Notes: generated from the letters alone by a model not told the origin. A DNA stretch of 20,925 bases from Candidatus Hydrogenedentota bacterium (GCA_903822375.1 CAIJOU010000560.1:1-20925), one strand, 5' to 3'; numbered from the stretch's first letter, positions 1 through 7,787 are shown. Numbers and translations are program-made.

Positions 1-22
1 CCGATCTCACGGACGTGGAGGA

Positions 23-418
23 ATGGACGACAGCGGACAGCATGAGGGAAGTCAAGGGGTCGAAACACGAACGGTGTATTTGCTGAAAGATGATCGTCTG
101 CTGGAGGTGTCTCACAACAATTGGGTTCAGGTTTCTTGGACCGATCTTCCCACCTCCTTAGATGCGCTTGTGGGTGTGGCCTTGGCCAGAATGCCGGAGA
201 ATAATCGCACGGGAAAGCCCAAACAGTCAGATGAGGAGCAGGCGCGCCTATTGAAAGAAGCTATTCTAAGGTACAATCCTGAAATCAAGGACGAAAAGAA
301 CTGCCCACACAAGATATCGTTACCTTATAAGGGGCGTATTGTGACTCCATTGAAATCAAAAGACCTCGACTATCCCTACGATGAAGTGACAGAGGTGGGG
401 TGGGTGAAGAACCGGTAG
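23..418 (+). CDS. Hypothetical protein (131 aa or longer)
   Basis: I do not recognise this protein. It is polar, with no signal peptide or membrane segment. It has a charged middle (about residues 60-90, rich in Lys, Glu and Arg) and ends in a V-E-V-G-W-V-K-N-R-like tail. The ATG at 23 has a GGAGGA directly against it, which is too close for a normal ribosome binding site, and the frame is open to the left edge, so the real start may lie upstream of the window. Base composition looks lower in GC than the kinase that follows 15 bases later on the same strand. The short gap would allow co-transcription, but nothing links the functions. It is a plausible real gene because it fills the space and is not a shadow of another gene. 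Confidence 0.55.
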   Translation: MDDSGQHEGSQGVETRTVYLLKDDRLLEVSHNNWVQVSWTDLPTSLDALVGVALARMPENNRTGKPKQSDEEQARLLKEAILRYNPEIKDEKNCPHKISLPYKGRIVTPLKSKDLDYPYDEVTEVGWVKNR

Positions 419-433
419 CTGGGAATTCGTATC

Positions 434-1918
434 ATGAGTCTTCTCGGAATTGATGTGGGCACAAGCGGCTGCAAGGCGGCCGCATATGGCATCGGGGGCG
501 GGTGCATTGCGGCCGCGCAGCGGGAGTATCCCACGGTGCATCCGCGGCCGGGATGGGCCGAGCTGGACAGCCGTCTGGTGCTGGCGCGGGTGCGGGAAGT
601 TATCGCCGAGGTGGCGGCGCAGACCGGCCATGATCCCATTAGCGCGCTTTGCGTCAGTTCCATGGGGGAGGCCATGACGCCCGTCGGCAGGGACGGTCAG
701 GTGCTGGCGAACAGCATCCTGCAGGTGGACACGCGCGGTGCTGAATATGCCGAGCGGCTCGAGGCCGATTTCGGCCGCGAGGCCTTCTACGCGATCAACC
801 CCAACATCCCCGGCCCGAACTACTCGCTGCCCAAGCTGCTCTGGTTGCGCGACCATGAACCCGTGCTGTTCGACAGCGCCAGCAAGTTTCTGCTCTGGGG
901 CGACCTCGTGTCGGTCATGCTCGGCGGCGAGCCGGTCACGAGCTATGCGCTGGCCAACCGCACGCTGCTTTTCGACATCCGAAACGAGGCCTGGGCAGAA
1001 CTGCTGCTGGCGTGGTCCGAGATCGGCGTCGAATGCCTGCCCCGGCCCGTGCCCAGCGGCACGGTGGCGGGCGAGGTGCGCGCCGACATCGCGGCGGAGT
1101 TGGGTCTGCCCGCCGGCGTGAAGATCGTCGTGGGCGCGCACGACCAGTGCTGCGGCGCGCTGGGCGCGGGCATCTGCAGCGGCGGCAAGGCGGTGTGCGG
1201 CATGGGCACGGTGGAGTGCATCACGCCCGTCTACGACGGCATCCCGTCGGCGGACAGGATGCTGCCGATAGGACTCAACGTCGAGCACCACGTCCTGCCG
1301 GGATTGTACCTGTCGTTCCTCTACAACCAAAGCGGCTCACTGGTGAAATGGTTCCGCGACACCTTCGCCGCCGACCTGCACGGCGAGGATGTGTACGGCG
1401 CGCTGCTGCGCGAAATGCCCGGGGCGCCGTCGCGCCTGCTCGTGCTGCCGCATTTCGAGGCCACCGGTTCGCCTGATTTCATTACGGACTCCGCCGGCGT
1501 CATCGCGGGCCTGCGCACTAGCACGGAACGCGGTGAAATCCTGAAGGCCGTCATCGAGGGGGCGGCGTTCTACTTTGTCGAGAGCCTGGACGCGCTGCGC
1601 GGGCTCGGCATCGACATGTCCGAGTTCATCGCCACGGGCGGCGGCGCCAAGTCCGCCGAATGGCTCCAGATCAAGGCCGACATTTACGGCGTGCCCTTTG
1701 TGCGTCCCAAGATCACCGAATGCGGCGCGCTCGGCGCGGCCATTCTCGCCGGCTGTGCCACGGGCGTGTTCAGCGGCCCGGCCGAAGGCGTCGCCCGCTT
1801 CGTCGCCCGCGACCGCGTCTTCGAGCCCGATATGGCCCGCCACGCCCAGTACAAAGAAATGCACGCAAAGTACCGGCAGTTGTATCCGGCGATGAAAGAC
1901 CTGCTGGCGGTGTTGTAG
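434..1918 (+). CDS. FGGY-family carbohydrate kinase (xylulokinase-like)
   Basis: ATP-dependent sugar kinase of the FGGY family, 494 aa, the usual length for xylulokinase and relatives; cytoplasmic. The N-terminal phosphate-binding segment G-I-D-V-G-T-S-G-C-K is at residues 5-14. The linker G-A-H-D-Q-C-C-G-A-L-G-A-G at 234-246 carries the expected catalytic Asp (237). The C-terminal ATP-binding signature A-T-G-G-G-A-K-S follows near residues 400-410, with E-C-G-A-L-G-A-A-I-L-A-G after it, so both FGGY_N and FGGY_C domains are complete. The ATG at 434 has only a weak GGGAA about nine bases upstream. The substrate cannot be read from sequence: xylulose is the default guess, but GAHDQ-type members phosphorylate various ketoses and polyols. 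There is no isomerase, transporter or regulator next to it, so the usual sugar-operon context is missing. Confidence 0.9.
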   Translation: MSLLGIDVGTSGCKAAAYGIGGGCIAAAQREYPTVHPRPGWAELDSRLVLARVREVIAEVAAQTGHDPISALCVSSMGEAMTPVGRDGQVLANSILQVDTRGAEYAERLEADFGREAFYAINPNIPGPNYSLPKLLWLRDHEPVLFDSASKFLLWGDLVSVMLGGEPVTSYALANRTLLFDIRNEAWAELLLAWSEIGVECLPRPVPSGTVAGEVRADIAAELGLPAGVKIVVGAHDQCCGALGAGICSGGKAVCGMGTVECITPVYDGIPSADRMLPIGLNVEHHVLPGLYLSFLYNQSGSLVKWFRDTFAADLHGEDVYGALLREMPGAPSRLLVLPHFEATGSPDFITDSAGVIAGLRTSTERGEILKAVIEGAAFYFVESLDALRGLGIDMSEFIATGGGAKSAEWLQIKADIYGVPFVRPKITECGALGAAILAGCATGVFSGPAEGVARFVARDRVFEPDMARHAQYKEMHAKYRQLYPAMKDLLAVL

Positions 1919-1938
1919 AACACCGGCCGTCTCTTAGG

Positions 1939-1953
1939 AGTGCTGTGGCAGCA
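1939..1953. repeat. Short hairpin after the kinase gene
   Basis: GTGCTG-TGG-CAGCAC forms a six-base-pair hairpin 20 bases after the kinase stop. It begins with the same GGAGTGCTGTGG string as the repeat at 1975 and may be a fragment of that family. No T-run follows, so I do not call it a terminator. Confidence 0.45.
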
Positions 1954-1974
1954 CTGTAGCTATTGCTGCCCGAA

Positions 1975-2036
1975 TTTGGAGTGCTGTGGGCATGGCCCCG
2001 CCTGACAAAGCGGCGGCATGGTCGCCGCACTCCAAA
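1975..2036. repeat. Dispersed inverted repeat, family A copy 1
   Basis: A 62-base element bounded by TTTGGAGTGC and its exact complement GCACTCCAAA, with a GC-rich centre. It lies between the convergent kinase and ispH genes. Related elements occur at 3055-3107, 7960-7974 (one arm) and 8806-8852. It could fold as a long hairpin and act as a bidirectional terminator here, but its recurrence in unrelated gaps points to a REP- or MITE-like family. Confidence 0.7.
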
Positions 2037-2077
2037 AACGGGCCCCCTGCGTACGGCTTCCCCAGAAATAACCGCGG

Positions 2078-2998
2078 TCAGGCGATTTCTTTGGGCAGGC
2101 GGAATTCGGTGTCTTCCTGGGTGAGGGCGTTTTCCTCGACCTGGCAGGGGCCCTGCTGACGGAACCAGGCAATGACGTTCTCGACAAGCCTTTCCGGCAC
2201 GGACGCACCGGAGGTGATCAGCACGGTGGCGACGTTGACGAGCCATTCGGTACGGATGGCGTCGGCATCGGGGATGAGTTCCGCCGGCTTGCCCAGTGCG
2301 CGGGCGATGTCGCGGAGCCGGGTGGAGTTGGCGCTTTCGGGGTCGCCCACGACGAGTACCAGATCGGCTTCGGGGGCAAACTGGAGCACGGCGGCCTGGC
2401 GGCTCGCGGTGGCGTAGCAGATGTCGGCGCGGACCGGACCCTGTATGGCGGGGAAGCGGCGGCGAAGCGCGTCGATTACGGCCTGACAGTCGTTGACGCT
2501 GAGCGTGGTCTGCGTGATGTAGGCAACTTTTTCGGGGTCGGCGACGTCAAGCTTATCGACGTCTGCCGGCTTCTGGATGATGTGGATGTGGTCAGGCGCC
2601 CAGCCGACGGTGCCGACGGTCTCGTCGTGACCCGGCTCGCCAATCATAATCACGGAGAACCCCTTTTCGGCGAAGCGGCGCGCCTCGTGGTGCACTTTTT
2701 CCACGAGCGGGCAGGTGGCGTCAATGACGCGGAGACGAAGCCGCTCGGCGTGCTCCCAGCGGTCGGGCCCGACGCCGTGGGCGCTGAAGAGGAGGTGGGC
2801 GCCCTCAGGCACGTCGTCGAGGCTGCGCACGAAGACGGCGCCCTTTGTGCGGAGGTCTTCCACCACGTGCGCGTTGTGCACGATGTTGTTGAGCACGTAG
2901 ACCGGCGGACCGTAGCGTTCGAGGGCGCGCTCCACGCTGCGGATGGCGCGGTCGACACCGGCGCAGAAGCCGCGCGGTTTGGCGATGATCAGGCGCAT
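2078..2998 (-). CDS. ispH: 4-hydroxy-3-methylbut-2-enyl diphosphate reductase
   Basis: IspH (LytB) performs the last step of the DXP isoprenoid pathway, reducing HMBPP to IPP and DMAPP with a [4Fe-4S] cluster; cytoplasmic. The 306 residues hold the cluster cysteines at C12 (G-F-C-A-G-V), C96 (D-A-T-C-P-L-V) and C194 (I-C-Y-A-T-A-S-R-Q). Substrate-pocket residues are at the expected places: H41, H74 (S-A-H-G-V), H124 and E126 (G-H-D-E). The S-A-N-S-T-R-L and S-G-A-S-V-P-E segments complete the active site. AGGAG at 3007-3011, eight bases upstream of the ATG, supports the start. It stands alone, convergent with the sugar kinase and with no other isoprenoid gene nearby. Identification is secure. 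Confidence 0.97.
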   Translation of the reverse strand: MRLIIAKPRGFCAGVDRAIRSVERALERYGPPVYVLNNIVHNAHVVEDLRTKGAVFVRSLDDVPEGAHLLFSAHGVGPDRWEHAERLRLRVIDATCPLVEKVHHEARRFAEKGFSVIMIGEPGHDETVGTVGWAPDHIHIIQKPADVDKLDVADPEKVAYITQTTLSVNDCQAVIDALRRRFPAIQGPVRADICYATASRQAAVLQFAPEADLVLVVGDPESANSTRLRDIARALGKPAELIPDADAIRTEWLVNVATVLITSGASVPERLVENVIAWFRQQGPCQVEENALTQEDTEFRLPKEIA

Positions 2999-3054
2999 GG
3001 GGAGCTCTCCTCACGACCGCACAGACCGTTCGGGGGAACGAGGGGCGTTCTCCA

Positions 3055-3107
3055 TTTTGGAATGCGGTGGCAGAGCGAAACGGCGTCGTTGCCGCCGTAC
3101 TCCAAAA
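3055..3107. repeat. Dispersed inverted repeat, family A copy 2
   Basis: A 53-base element with left arm TTTTGGAATGCGGTGGC and right arm GCCGCCGTACTCCAAAA. These match the arms of the copy at 1975-2036 with a few substitutions; the centre differs. It sits just upstream of ispH. Confidence 0.7.
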
Positions 3108-3189
3108 AAAGGCAGCCGTAATGTTTCATGAGCGATTGGGGTGTCCGGGAAGCGCACCGTCTTGGGGCCCCGCTGGGAAGACATCCCCC

Positions 3190-3224
3190 GGTCGGCTTTC
3201 GCCGACCACCCCCTTCGAAGGGGG
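3190..3224. terminator. Tandem hairpins downstream of the exported-protein gene
   Basis: GGTCGGC-TTTC-GCCGACC (3190-3207) is immediately followed by the perfect 16-base palindrome CCCCCTTCGAAGGGGG (3209-3224). They lie 64-98 bases past the stop of the minus-strand gene ending at 3288 and could halt its transcript, although no T-run follows. The C-rich/G-rich pattern also resembles the repeats at 8220-8466, so this may be a dispersed repeat rather than a dedicated terminator. Confidence 0.4.
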
Positions 3225-3287
3225 ACTTGGGAGGGCAAGTCTCTTGACCTGAGCGTTGCCGTTGCATCTACGGTTCCTTGTCCGCCG

Positions 3288-3920
3288 CTATCCGCGCCGG
3301 CGCGACAGCGCCAGCAGGGTTGCAAGCGCCAGTGCGGACACGAAGAAATCGCCCAGTGTCACACCAAGGCCCTTGGCGCCCTGACTGCATCCGCTGCAAC
3401 CGGTGCAGCCGCCACCGGTGGCGGGTTCGCCTTCGGTTGATGAGTTGGCCTGCACCACGGTTTCAACTACGGGCGACTGTAATTCGCTGCCGGTTTGACG
3501 ATAGACGGCGTGTCCGGTAATGGTTAGCGAACCGCTGTCACTGGTATCTGTTTGTGCGCGATAGGTAAACGTTGCGGGAAAGGGTGGGATGAGGATGTAT
3601 GCAAACTCGAAGTTGCGGGTGCCGTCCAGGTTGTCGATGTCTTGGGCAGCCGCGGGTTTCATGTCCGGGTTGGCGGAGAAATAGGGGGTTTCGCTTGCCA
3701 GACGCCAGGAACCGGGCACGGTGTCCTTGATGCCGAGGGCCAGAATATTGTTGGCATCGGTGTGATTGATGGTTACGGTGACGTTAATAATCTGGCCGGG
3801 CGTGTAGACAGCAGGTACGATGACGCGCTGCATGGTGATGGCGGCCTGCGCCGATTCGCTGAATGCGGCGTCGATCGCGGCAAGCAGAAGAATCACCCCG
3901 AACAGTTGGCGTATGCGCAT
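3288..3920 (-). CDS. Exported protein with Cys-rich/TM/Arg C-terminal tail
   Basis: A 210-residue exported protein of unknown function. The start at 3920 is chosen because GGAGG lies seven bases upstream and the next residues form a signal peptide (M-R-I-R-Q-L-F-G-V-I-L-L-L-A-A then A-Q-A). An in-frame extension to 3983 would put 21 unlikely residues before it. The middle (about residues 30-150) is a beta-rich segment starting V-I-V-P-A-V-Y-T-P-G-Q and containing V-T-V-T-I-N, reminiscent of DUF11/CARDB-like surface folds. The C-terminus reads G-G-G-C-T-G-C-S-G-C, then a hydrophobic helix of about 17 residues, then S-R-R-R-G. That tripartite layout is typical of protein-sorting tails such as MYXO-CTERM or JDVT-CTERM types; which one is undetermined. 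It follows cimA but has its own promoter. Confidence 0.75.
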   Translation of the reverse strand: MRIRQLFGVILLLAAIDAAFSESAQAAITMQRVIVPAVYTPGQIINVTVTINHTDANNILALGIKDTVPGSWRLASETPYFSANPDMKPAAAQDIDNLDGTRNFEFAYILIPPFPATFTYRAQTDTSDSGSLTITGHAVYRQTGSELQSPVVETVVQANSSTEGEPATGGGCTGCSGCSQGAKGLGVTLGDFFVSALALATLLALSRRRG

Positions 3921-3989
3921 GTCAGTGCCTCCGTCGGGCCCACGTTTCAGCGCGGCACACCCGACCAGTGCCACACACCTCATTAAAGC

Positions 3990-4018
3990 ATTATACCGCC
4001 ACGGTCAGGATTTGTCGC
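3990..4018 (-). promoter_or_regulatory. Sigma-70-type promoter for the exported-protein gene
   Basis: On the minus strand GCGACA (4013-4018) and a perfect TATAAT (3990-3995) are separated by 17 bases. The -35 box lies inside the last codons of cimA. A transcript would start near 3983, giving a leader of about 60 bases before the ATG at 3920. The -10 match is exact; the -35 match is four of six. Confidence 0.5.
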
Positions 4019-5612
4019 CGTTTCCGTTTTCCTGGCGCAGGCGCACGCGCAACAGCTTGTATTCAAGGCTGTCTACCAAGGCCACACAGGAGGCGGTGAT
4101 GATGTTTTCCGACACGCCCACGGTGCTCCAGGATTCCTCGGCGTCGCTGGACTCGATGAGCACGCGCGTCTTGGCGCTGGTGGCAAGTTTGCCGTCGAGA
4201 ATGCGCACCTTGTAGTCCTCCAGATGGACATCGGCGATTTCGGGGTACATCTCGCGCAGCGCCTTGCGCAGGGCCATGTTGAGCGCGTCGACGGGGCCGT
4301 GGCCCTCGGCGACGGTATGCTCAATGCGGCCGTTGGGCAACTGGACCTTGACGGTGGCCTCGGAAACGGGCTCCGCGCCAAGCGCGACCTGGTTGACGCG
4401 GGCGTGGTATGCCAGCAGTTTGAACGAGGACTCGAAACGGCCCGTGGCCTTGCGCATGAGCAGGTCAAGCGAGGCGTCGGCGCCTTCGAACTCGTAGCCC
4501 TCGTTCTCCAGGTCCTTGACGCGGGCCAGGATCTCTTTTGTGGAGGGGTCATGACGGTCCAGGGATATACCGAGTTCGGAGGCCTTCTGCATGAGGCTGG
4601 AGCGGCCGGACACTTCGCTGACGGCCACGCGGGTCTGGTTGCCGACCAGTGTCGGGTCGATGTGCTCGTAGCTGACCTTGCACTTGCGCACGGCGTCGGC
4701 GTGCATGCCGCCCTTGTGCGTGAAGGCGTCGCGGCCCACGTAGGGGGCGTGGTCGCGGGGACTCATGTTGGCCAGTTCGGCAATGAGGTGCGACTTGCGC
4801 GTGAGCCGGGCAAGCTGGTCGGCGTGGAACACATCATAGCCCATCTTGAGCTGCAGGTTCGGGATGATTGTGCACAGGTCGGCGTTGCCGGTTCGCTCGC
4901 CATAACCGTTGATGGTGCCCTGCACCTGGGTGGCGCCCGCGCGCACGGCGGCAAGGGTGTTGGCCACGGCGCAGCCCGAATCATTGTGGGCGTGAATGCC
5001 GAGCACGGCGCGGGGGAACTTCTTGCGCACCGCGGCGGTGGCGGCCTCGACCTCGAAGGGCAGGCGGCCGCCGTTAGTCTCGCAGAGCTGGAGCGAGGCG
5101 GCACCCGCCGCCAGCGCCACTTCGAGCACGGTCAGCGCGTAGACCTTGTCCTCGGCGTAGCCGTCAAAGAAATGCTCGGCGTCAAAGAACACGGCGCGCT
5201 TGTGCGCGGTGAGATAGGCCACCGTCTCCTCGATGAGCGCGAGGTTCTCCTCGGGCGTGACGCCGAGGATCTCGCGCACGTGCAATGCCGAGGTCTTGGC
5301 GAAAATGGTGACGACCCGCGTGTTGGCCTTGAGCAGCGCCTTGACGTTGGCGTCGTCCTCGACGGCCGACTTCGAATGGCGCGTGCTGCCAAAGGCGGCC
5401 ATTTCGGCCGTCTTCAGGTCGAGGTCGGCGGCGCGGCGGAACAGTTCAACCGCCTTGGGATTGGAGCCCGGCTGGCCACCCTCAATGTAGCGGACGCCCA
5501 GGGTGTCGAGCGCCTTGACGACGCGGAGTTGATCGTCGGCGGAAAACTTTACGCCGGGACCCTGTGCGCCGTCTCGGAGGGTGGTGTCATATATTTCTAT
5601 GTGTTTTATCAT
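4005..5612 (-). CDS. cimA: (R)-citramalate synthase
   Basis: CimA condenses acetyl-CoA and pyruvate to (R)-citramalate, opening a threonine-independent route to 2-oxobutyrate and isoleucine; cytoplasmic. The 535 residues match the family. The HMGL-like catalytic barrel begins at once with Y-D-T-T-L-R-D-G (8-15), continues with H-A-H-N-D (207-211, metal ligands) and G-Y-G-E-R-T-G-N-A-D (236-245), and ends after H-K-G-G-M-H-A-D-A-V (299-308). A LeuA-type allosteric/dimer domain follows (about 400-525), the usual site of end-product feedback. The start at 5612 is set by the family N-terminus and by GGAG at 5622-5625, nine bases upstream; the frame is open a further 109 codons, overlapping apgM, which is not credible. 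It is 92 bases downstream of apgM. It could be misread as 2-isopropylmalate synthase, but Y-D-T-T-L-R-D-G-A-Q and the length favour CimA. Confidence 0.93.
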   Translation of the reverse strand: MIKHIEIYDTTLRDGAQGPGVKFSADDQLRVVKALDTLGVRYIEGGQPGSNPKAVELFRRAADLDLKTAEMAAFGSTRHSKSAVEDDANVKALLKANTRVVTIFAKTSALHVREILGVTPEENLALIEETVAYLTAHKRAVFFDAEHFFDGYAEDKVYALTVLEVALAAGAASLQLCETNGGRLPFEVEAATAAVRKKFPRAVLGIHAHNDSGCAVANTLAAVRAGATQVQGTINGYGERTGNADLCTIIPNLQLKMGYDVFHADQLARLTRKSHLIAELANMSPRDHAPYVGRDAFTHKGGMHADAVRKCKVSYEHIDPTLVGNQTRVAVSEVSGRSSLMQKASELGISLDRHDPSTKEILARVKDLENEGYEFEGADASLDLLMRKATGRFESSFKLLAYHARVNQVALGAEPVSEATVKVQLPNGRIEHTVAEGHGPVDALNMALRKALREMYPEIADVHLEDYKVRILDGKLATSAKTRVLIESSDAEESWSTVGVSENIITASCVALVDSLEYKLLRVRLRQENGNGDKS

Positions 5613-5704
5613 TGAACTATACTCCGCAACGCCCGGAGGGCGGGATGCTTGATTGGGACTGCCTGTGAAACACGAGCGCGCGGCGGGGAAGTCCCGCGCG
5701 GGGA

Positions 5705-6928
5705 TCAGAGGGCTATCGCCGCGTCGCTGAGGAAGGCGCGCACGAGGCGGTGCCCGTCGCGAATGAGAATGCCGCTTGTGGCGGCAACACCCTCCGAATA
5801 GGCGGTCTGGCCGCCGACGGGCACGCCCGGCCCATAGAGGGCAAAGGGGCAGGGGCCGCCGGCATGGGTCTTGGTGGAGATGAGCGTGAAATGGTCCGGG
5901 GCCACCAGCACGCGGGTGTCGCCGCGGCGTTCGGCCCATTCGAGGCAGGGCGCGACGACATGGCGGTCGAAGTCGGCGATGGCCTGCATCTTCAGGTCGG
6001 TGCGGCCCTGGTGCGCGGTTTCGTCGGGCGCTTCAACATGGATGAACGCAACGTCGAGCGTTTCCAGCGCGCCGAGCGCGGCGCTGACCTTGCCTGCGTA
6101 GTCGGTGTCGAGCCAGCCGGTCGCGCCGGGAACGTTGAGCACCTGGAGGCCGGCGCAGACACCGATGCCCTTGACCAAGTCCACGGCAGAGACCACGGCC
6201 CCGGTTTTTCCGTACAGGTCGGCATAGGTGGCCATCTTGGGGGCACGGCCCTGTCCCCACAGCCAGATCGACGTGGCGGGGTTGAGCCCGCGGGCGATAC
6301 GGTCACGGTTGACGGGATGGTCGGCAAGCACTTCGCGCGAGCGGTCCATCATGGCGCGAAGCAGGGCGCTGGCATCGCCGGCGGGGAGGTATCCCGCGTA
6401 GTCCTGCCCGGTGATGTCGTGGGGCGGCGTGCATTGGGTGGCGACGAGCGCATCGTCCGAGGCGGCAGCGCTGTTGCGCAGCACGGCCAGGTGACGGTAG
6501 CTCACGCCCGTATTGAAGGCAACGGGGAATTCCTTCGCCAGTGTTTCGTTGAGCGTGGCGATGATGACCCGGGCTTCTTCGGTGGTGATGTGGCTGGAGG
6601 TGAAGTCACGCATCGTGCCGTCGGCCAGGGTAACGAGGTTGCAGCGGAAGGCCACTTCGTCGGCGGCCAAAGCGATGCCCTGGTTGGCCGCCTCGATTGG
6701 CGCGCGGCCGCTGAAGGTGGCGCAGGGGTCATAGCCGAAGAGGGACAGGTTGCCGATGTCGCTGCCGGGGGGCAGGCCGTCCGGGATGGGGCAGTACTGC
6801 CCCGTCAGTCCCTGCGCGACAAGCCGGTCCATGGCCGGCGTGGCCGCCGCCTCAATGGGCGTCCGGCCACCCAGTTCTTCGAGCGGGTGGTCCGCCATGC
6901 CGTCGCCTATAAGTACGAGATACTTCAC
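5705..6928 (-). CDS. apgM: Cofactor-independent phosphoglycerate mutase family / proposed homoserine kinase
   Basis: A 407-residue member of the ApgM branch of the alkaline-phosphatase superfamily; cytoplasmic. Metal and catalytic motifs are in order: V-L-I-G-D-G-M-A-D (5-13), G-S-D-I-G-N-L-S-L-F-G-Y-D-P (56-69, nucleophile Ser57), V-E-A-P-D-E-T-A-H-Q-G (298-308), A-P-D-H-F-T (343-348) and K-T-H-A-G-G-P-C-P-F (353-362). The reaction is either 3-/2-phosphoglycerate interconversion or, for the subfamily TIGR02535, proposed homoserine phosphorylation. Position beside cimA favours the second, as in bacteria where hom, this gene, lysC and cimA cluster. The GTG start at 6928 matches the family N-terminus (K-Y-L-V-L-I-G-D-G-M). 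An ATG at 6994 in frame is less likely because the best promoter would initiate downstream of it. No good ribosome binding site precedes the GTG. Confidence 0.88.
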   Translation of the reverse strand: MKYLVLIGDGMADHPLEELGGRTPIEAAATPAMDRLVAQGLTGQYCPIPDGLPPGSDIGNLSLFGYDPCATFSGRAPIEAANQGIALAADEVAFRCNLVTLADGTMRDFTSSHITTEEARVIIATLNETLAKEFPVAFNTGVSYRHLAVLRNSAAASDDALVATQCTPPHDITGQDYAGYLPAGDASALLRAMMDRSREVLADHPVNRDRIARGLNPATSIWLWGQGRAPKMATYADLYGKTGAVVSAVDLVKGIGVCAGLQVLNVPGATGWLDTDYAGKVSAALGALETLDVAFIHVEAPDETAHQGRTDLKMQAIADFDRHVVAPCLEWAERRGDTRVLVAPDHFTLISTKTHAGGPCPFALYGPGVPVGGQTAYSEGVAATSGILIRDGHRLVRAFLSDAAIAL

Positions 6929-6984
6929 AGATTTACCCGTTTTTGCAGGGCGGCGAATACACCGCTCCTGCGGTAAGTCATGGA

Positions 6985-7013
6985 ACGATAACACATTACA
7001 CCGGGAAAATCAA
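6985..7013 (-). promoter_or_regulatory. Predicted sigma-70 promoter for apgM-cimA
   Basis: On the minus strand TTGATT (7008-7013) and TATCGT (6985-6990) are 17 bases apart, each matching four of six consensus bases. Initiation would be near 6978, giving a leader of about 50 bases before the GTG at 6928. This is the best candidate in the divergent gap with rsmG. Confidence 0.4.
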
Positions 7014-7124
7014 TCTGGCACCCACTCTGGGAGGGCACCGCCGCTGCGTTTCCAGGGCAATGCCAGGCCTAAAACAGGCCCTAAAACTATGAAAACTGGC
7101 TGATATTCCCTCCTTGGGGCTTCT

Positions 7125-7154
7125 TTGCGTGGATGGGGGGTGCCGGGGTATGCT
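7125..7154 (+). promoter_or_regulatory. Possible promoter for rsmG
   Basis: TTGCGT (7125-7130) and TATGCT (7149-7154) are 18 bases apart. Transcription would begin at or next to the ATG at 7161, implying a nearly leaderless message, which agrees with the lack of a clear Shine-Dalgarno sequence. Weak evidence. Confidence 0.3.
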
Positions 7155-7160
7155 TTACCC

Positions 7161-7787
7161 ATGCAACCTGAACAGCTTATAGCCGCCTTACAGCACGAGG
7201 GTTTGGAAGTCCCTGCCACAGTCTCAAAGCAGTGGGCCCGCCATTGCGCCCTGATGCGTGAATGGAACAAGGTCGCGAGCCTGGTGTCCATAGGCGATGC
7301 CCGCCAGTTGGAAACGATTCACCTGCCCGATGCGGTAAGTCTGGTTGCGGTGGTCGTACGCTTGGGATTGGCCGAGGGGTCACTGCTCGATATCGGCACG
7401 GGCGGCGGCTATCCGGCGATTCCCATGAAGATTGTCCTTCCGGGGTTAAGGGTAACGCTGGTGGAGCGATCGGTGAAGAAGGTGGGCTTCCTCCGCAAAG
7501 TGGTGGCCGCGCTGGGTCTCCAGGATGTCGAGATTATCCACGGCAACTTTCCCGCAGCCGTGGCGGATCGCGCGGCTGACTTGGTCACGGCACGTGCCGT
7601 TGAGACGCCCGAGAAGATACGGCGGGCACTGGCGGCGTGGATGCCGGTCGGCACGGTATTTCTCAGCCAGTCCGGCGTACCGAACGAGTTTGAGACGCCG
7701 ATGTTCCACGTGGAACATTGGCAAGACAACTGGACGCAGAGCGGAGCGCGGCGGGGCGAACTGTACCTCGTTCGGCGAACGCAGTGA
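7161..7787 (+). CDS. rsmG: 16S rRNA (guanine-N7)-methyltransferase G
   Basis: RsmG (GidB) methylates N7 of G527 in 16S rRNA using S-adenosylmethionine; cytoplasmic. At 208 residues it is of normal family length. The SAM-binding motif L-L-D-I-G-T-G-G-G-Y-P-A-I-P is at 75-88, followed by V-E-R-S-V-K-K-V-G-F-L-R (101-112) and V-T-A-R-A-V (142-147). The ATG at 7161 is preferred over an upstream TTG at 7125 because the family begins about here. The C-terminal M-F-H-V-E-H (181-186) is encoded by a parS-like palindrome, an overlap familiar from rsmG/parA regions near replication origins. The gene is divergent from apgM. parA and parB, the frequent downstream partners, are absent. Confidence 0.95.
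   Translation: MQPEQLIAALQHEGLEVPATVSKQWARHCALMREWNKVASLVSIGDARQLETIHLPDAVSLVAVVVRLGLAEGSLLDIGTGGGYPAIPMKIVLPGLRVTLVERSVKKVGFLRKVVAALGLQDVEIIHGNFPAAVADRAADLVTARAVETPEKIRRALAAWMPVGTVFLSQSGVPNEFETPMFHVEHWQDNWTQSGARRGELYLVRRTQ
7701..7718. promoter_or_regulatory. parS: parS-like centromere site 1 (inside rsmG)
   Basis: The perfect 18-base palindrome ATGTTCCACGTGGAACAT contains TGTTCCACGTGGAACA (7702-7717), which differs from the bacterial consensus TGTTTCACGTGAAACA only by symmetric substitutions. It lies in frame in the 3' part of rsmG and codes M-F-H-V-E-H. Established role of such sites: ParB loading, spreading and origin segregation. An identical copy lies 112 bases downstream. Confidence 0.88.

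Larger units (their letters stand above)
2999..3287. other. Non-coding gap rich in hairpins and repeats
   Basis: This 289-base gap between two minus-strand genes has no convincing ORF. It contains the ispH ribosome binding site (3007-3011), a family A repeat (3055-3107), and two strong hairpins at 3190-3207 and 3209-3224 just beyond the end of the exported-protein gene. The rest (about 3110-3185 and 3236-3287) shows nothing recognisable. Confidence 0.6.

Noticed and set aside
4224..5615. 463-codon open frame on the plus strand opposite cimA
   Set aside because: Antisense shadow created by GC-rich codons of a secure gene; no ribosome binding site or recognisable protein. The same applies to long frames opposite apgM (5750-6976), the kinase (356-1330), the NrdD-like gene (14997-16181), the lipoprotein (11564-12829) and the oxidoreductase (18089-19084).
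5613..5939. 109-residue N-terminal extension of CimA
   Set aside because: It would overlap the 3' end of apgM and precedes the family's normal N-terminus. GGAG at 5622-5625 sets the start at 5612.
6925..6983. 18-codon upstream ORF (minus strand, ATG at 6981) whose stop overlaps the apgM GTG
   Set aside because: The overlap could suggest translational coupling, but the ORF start lies at or before the predicted transcription start and has no ribosome binding site.
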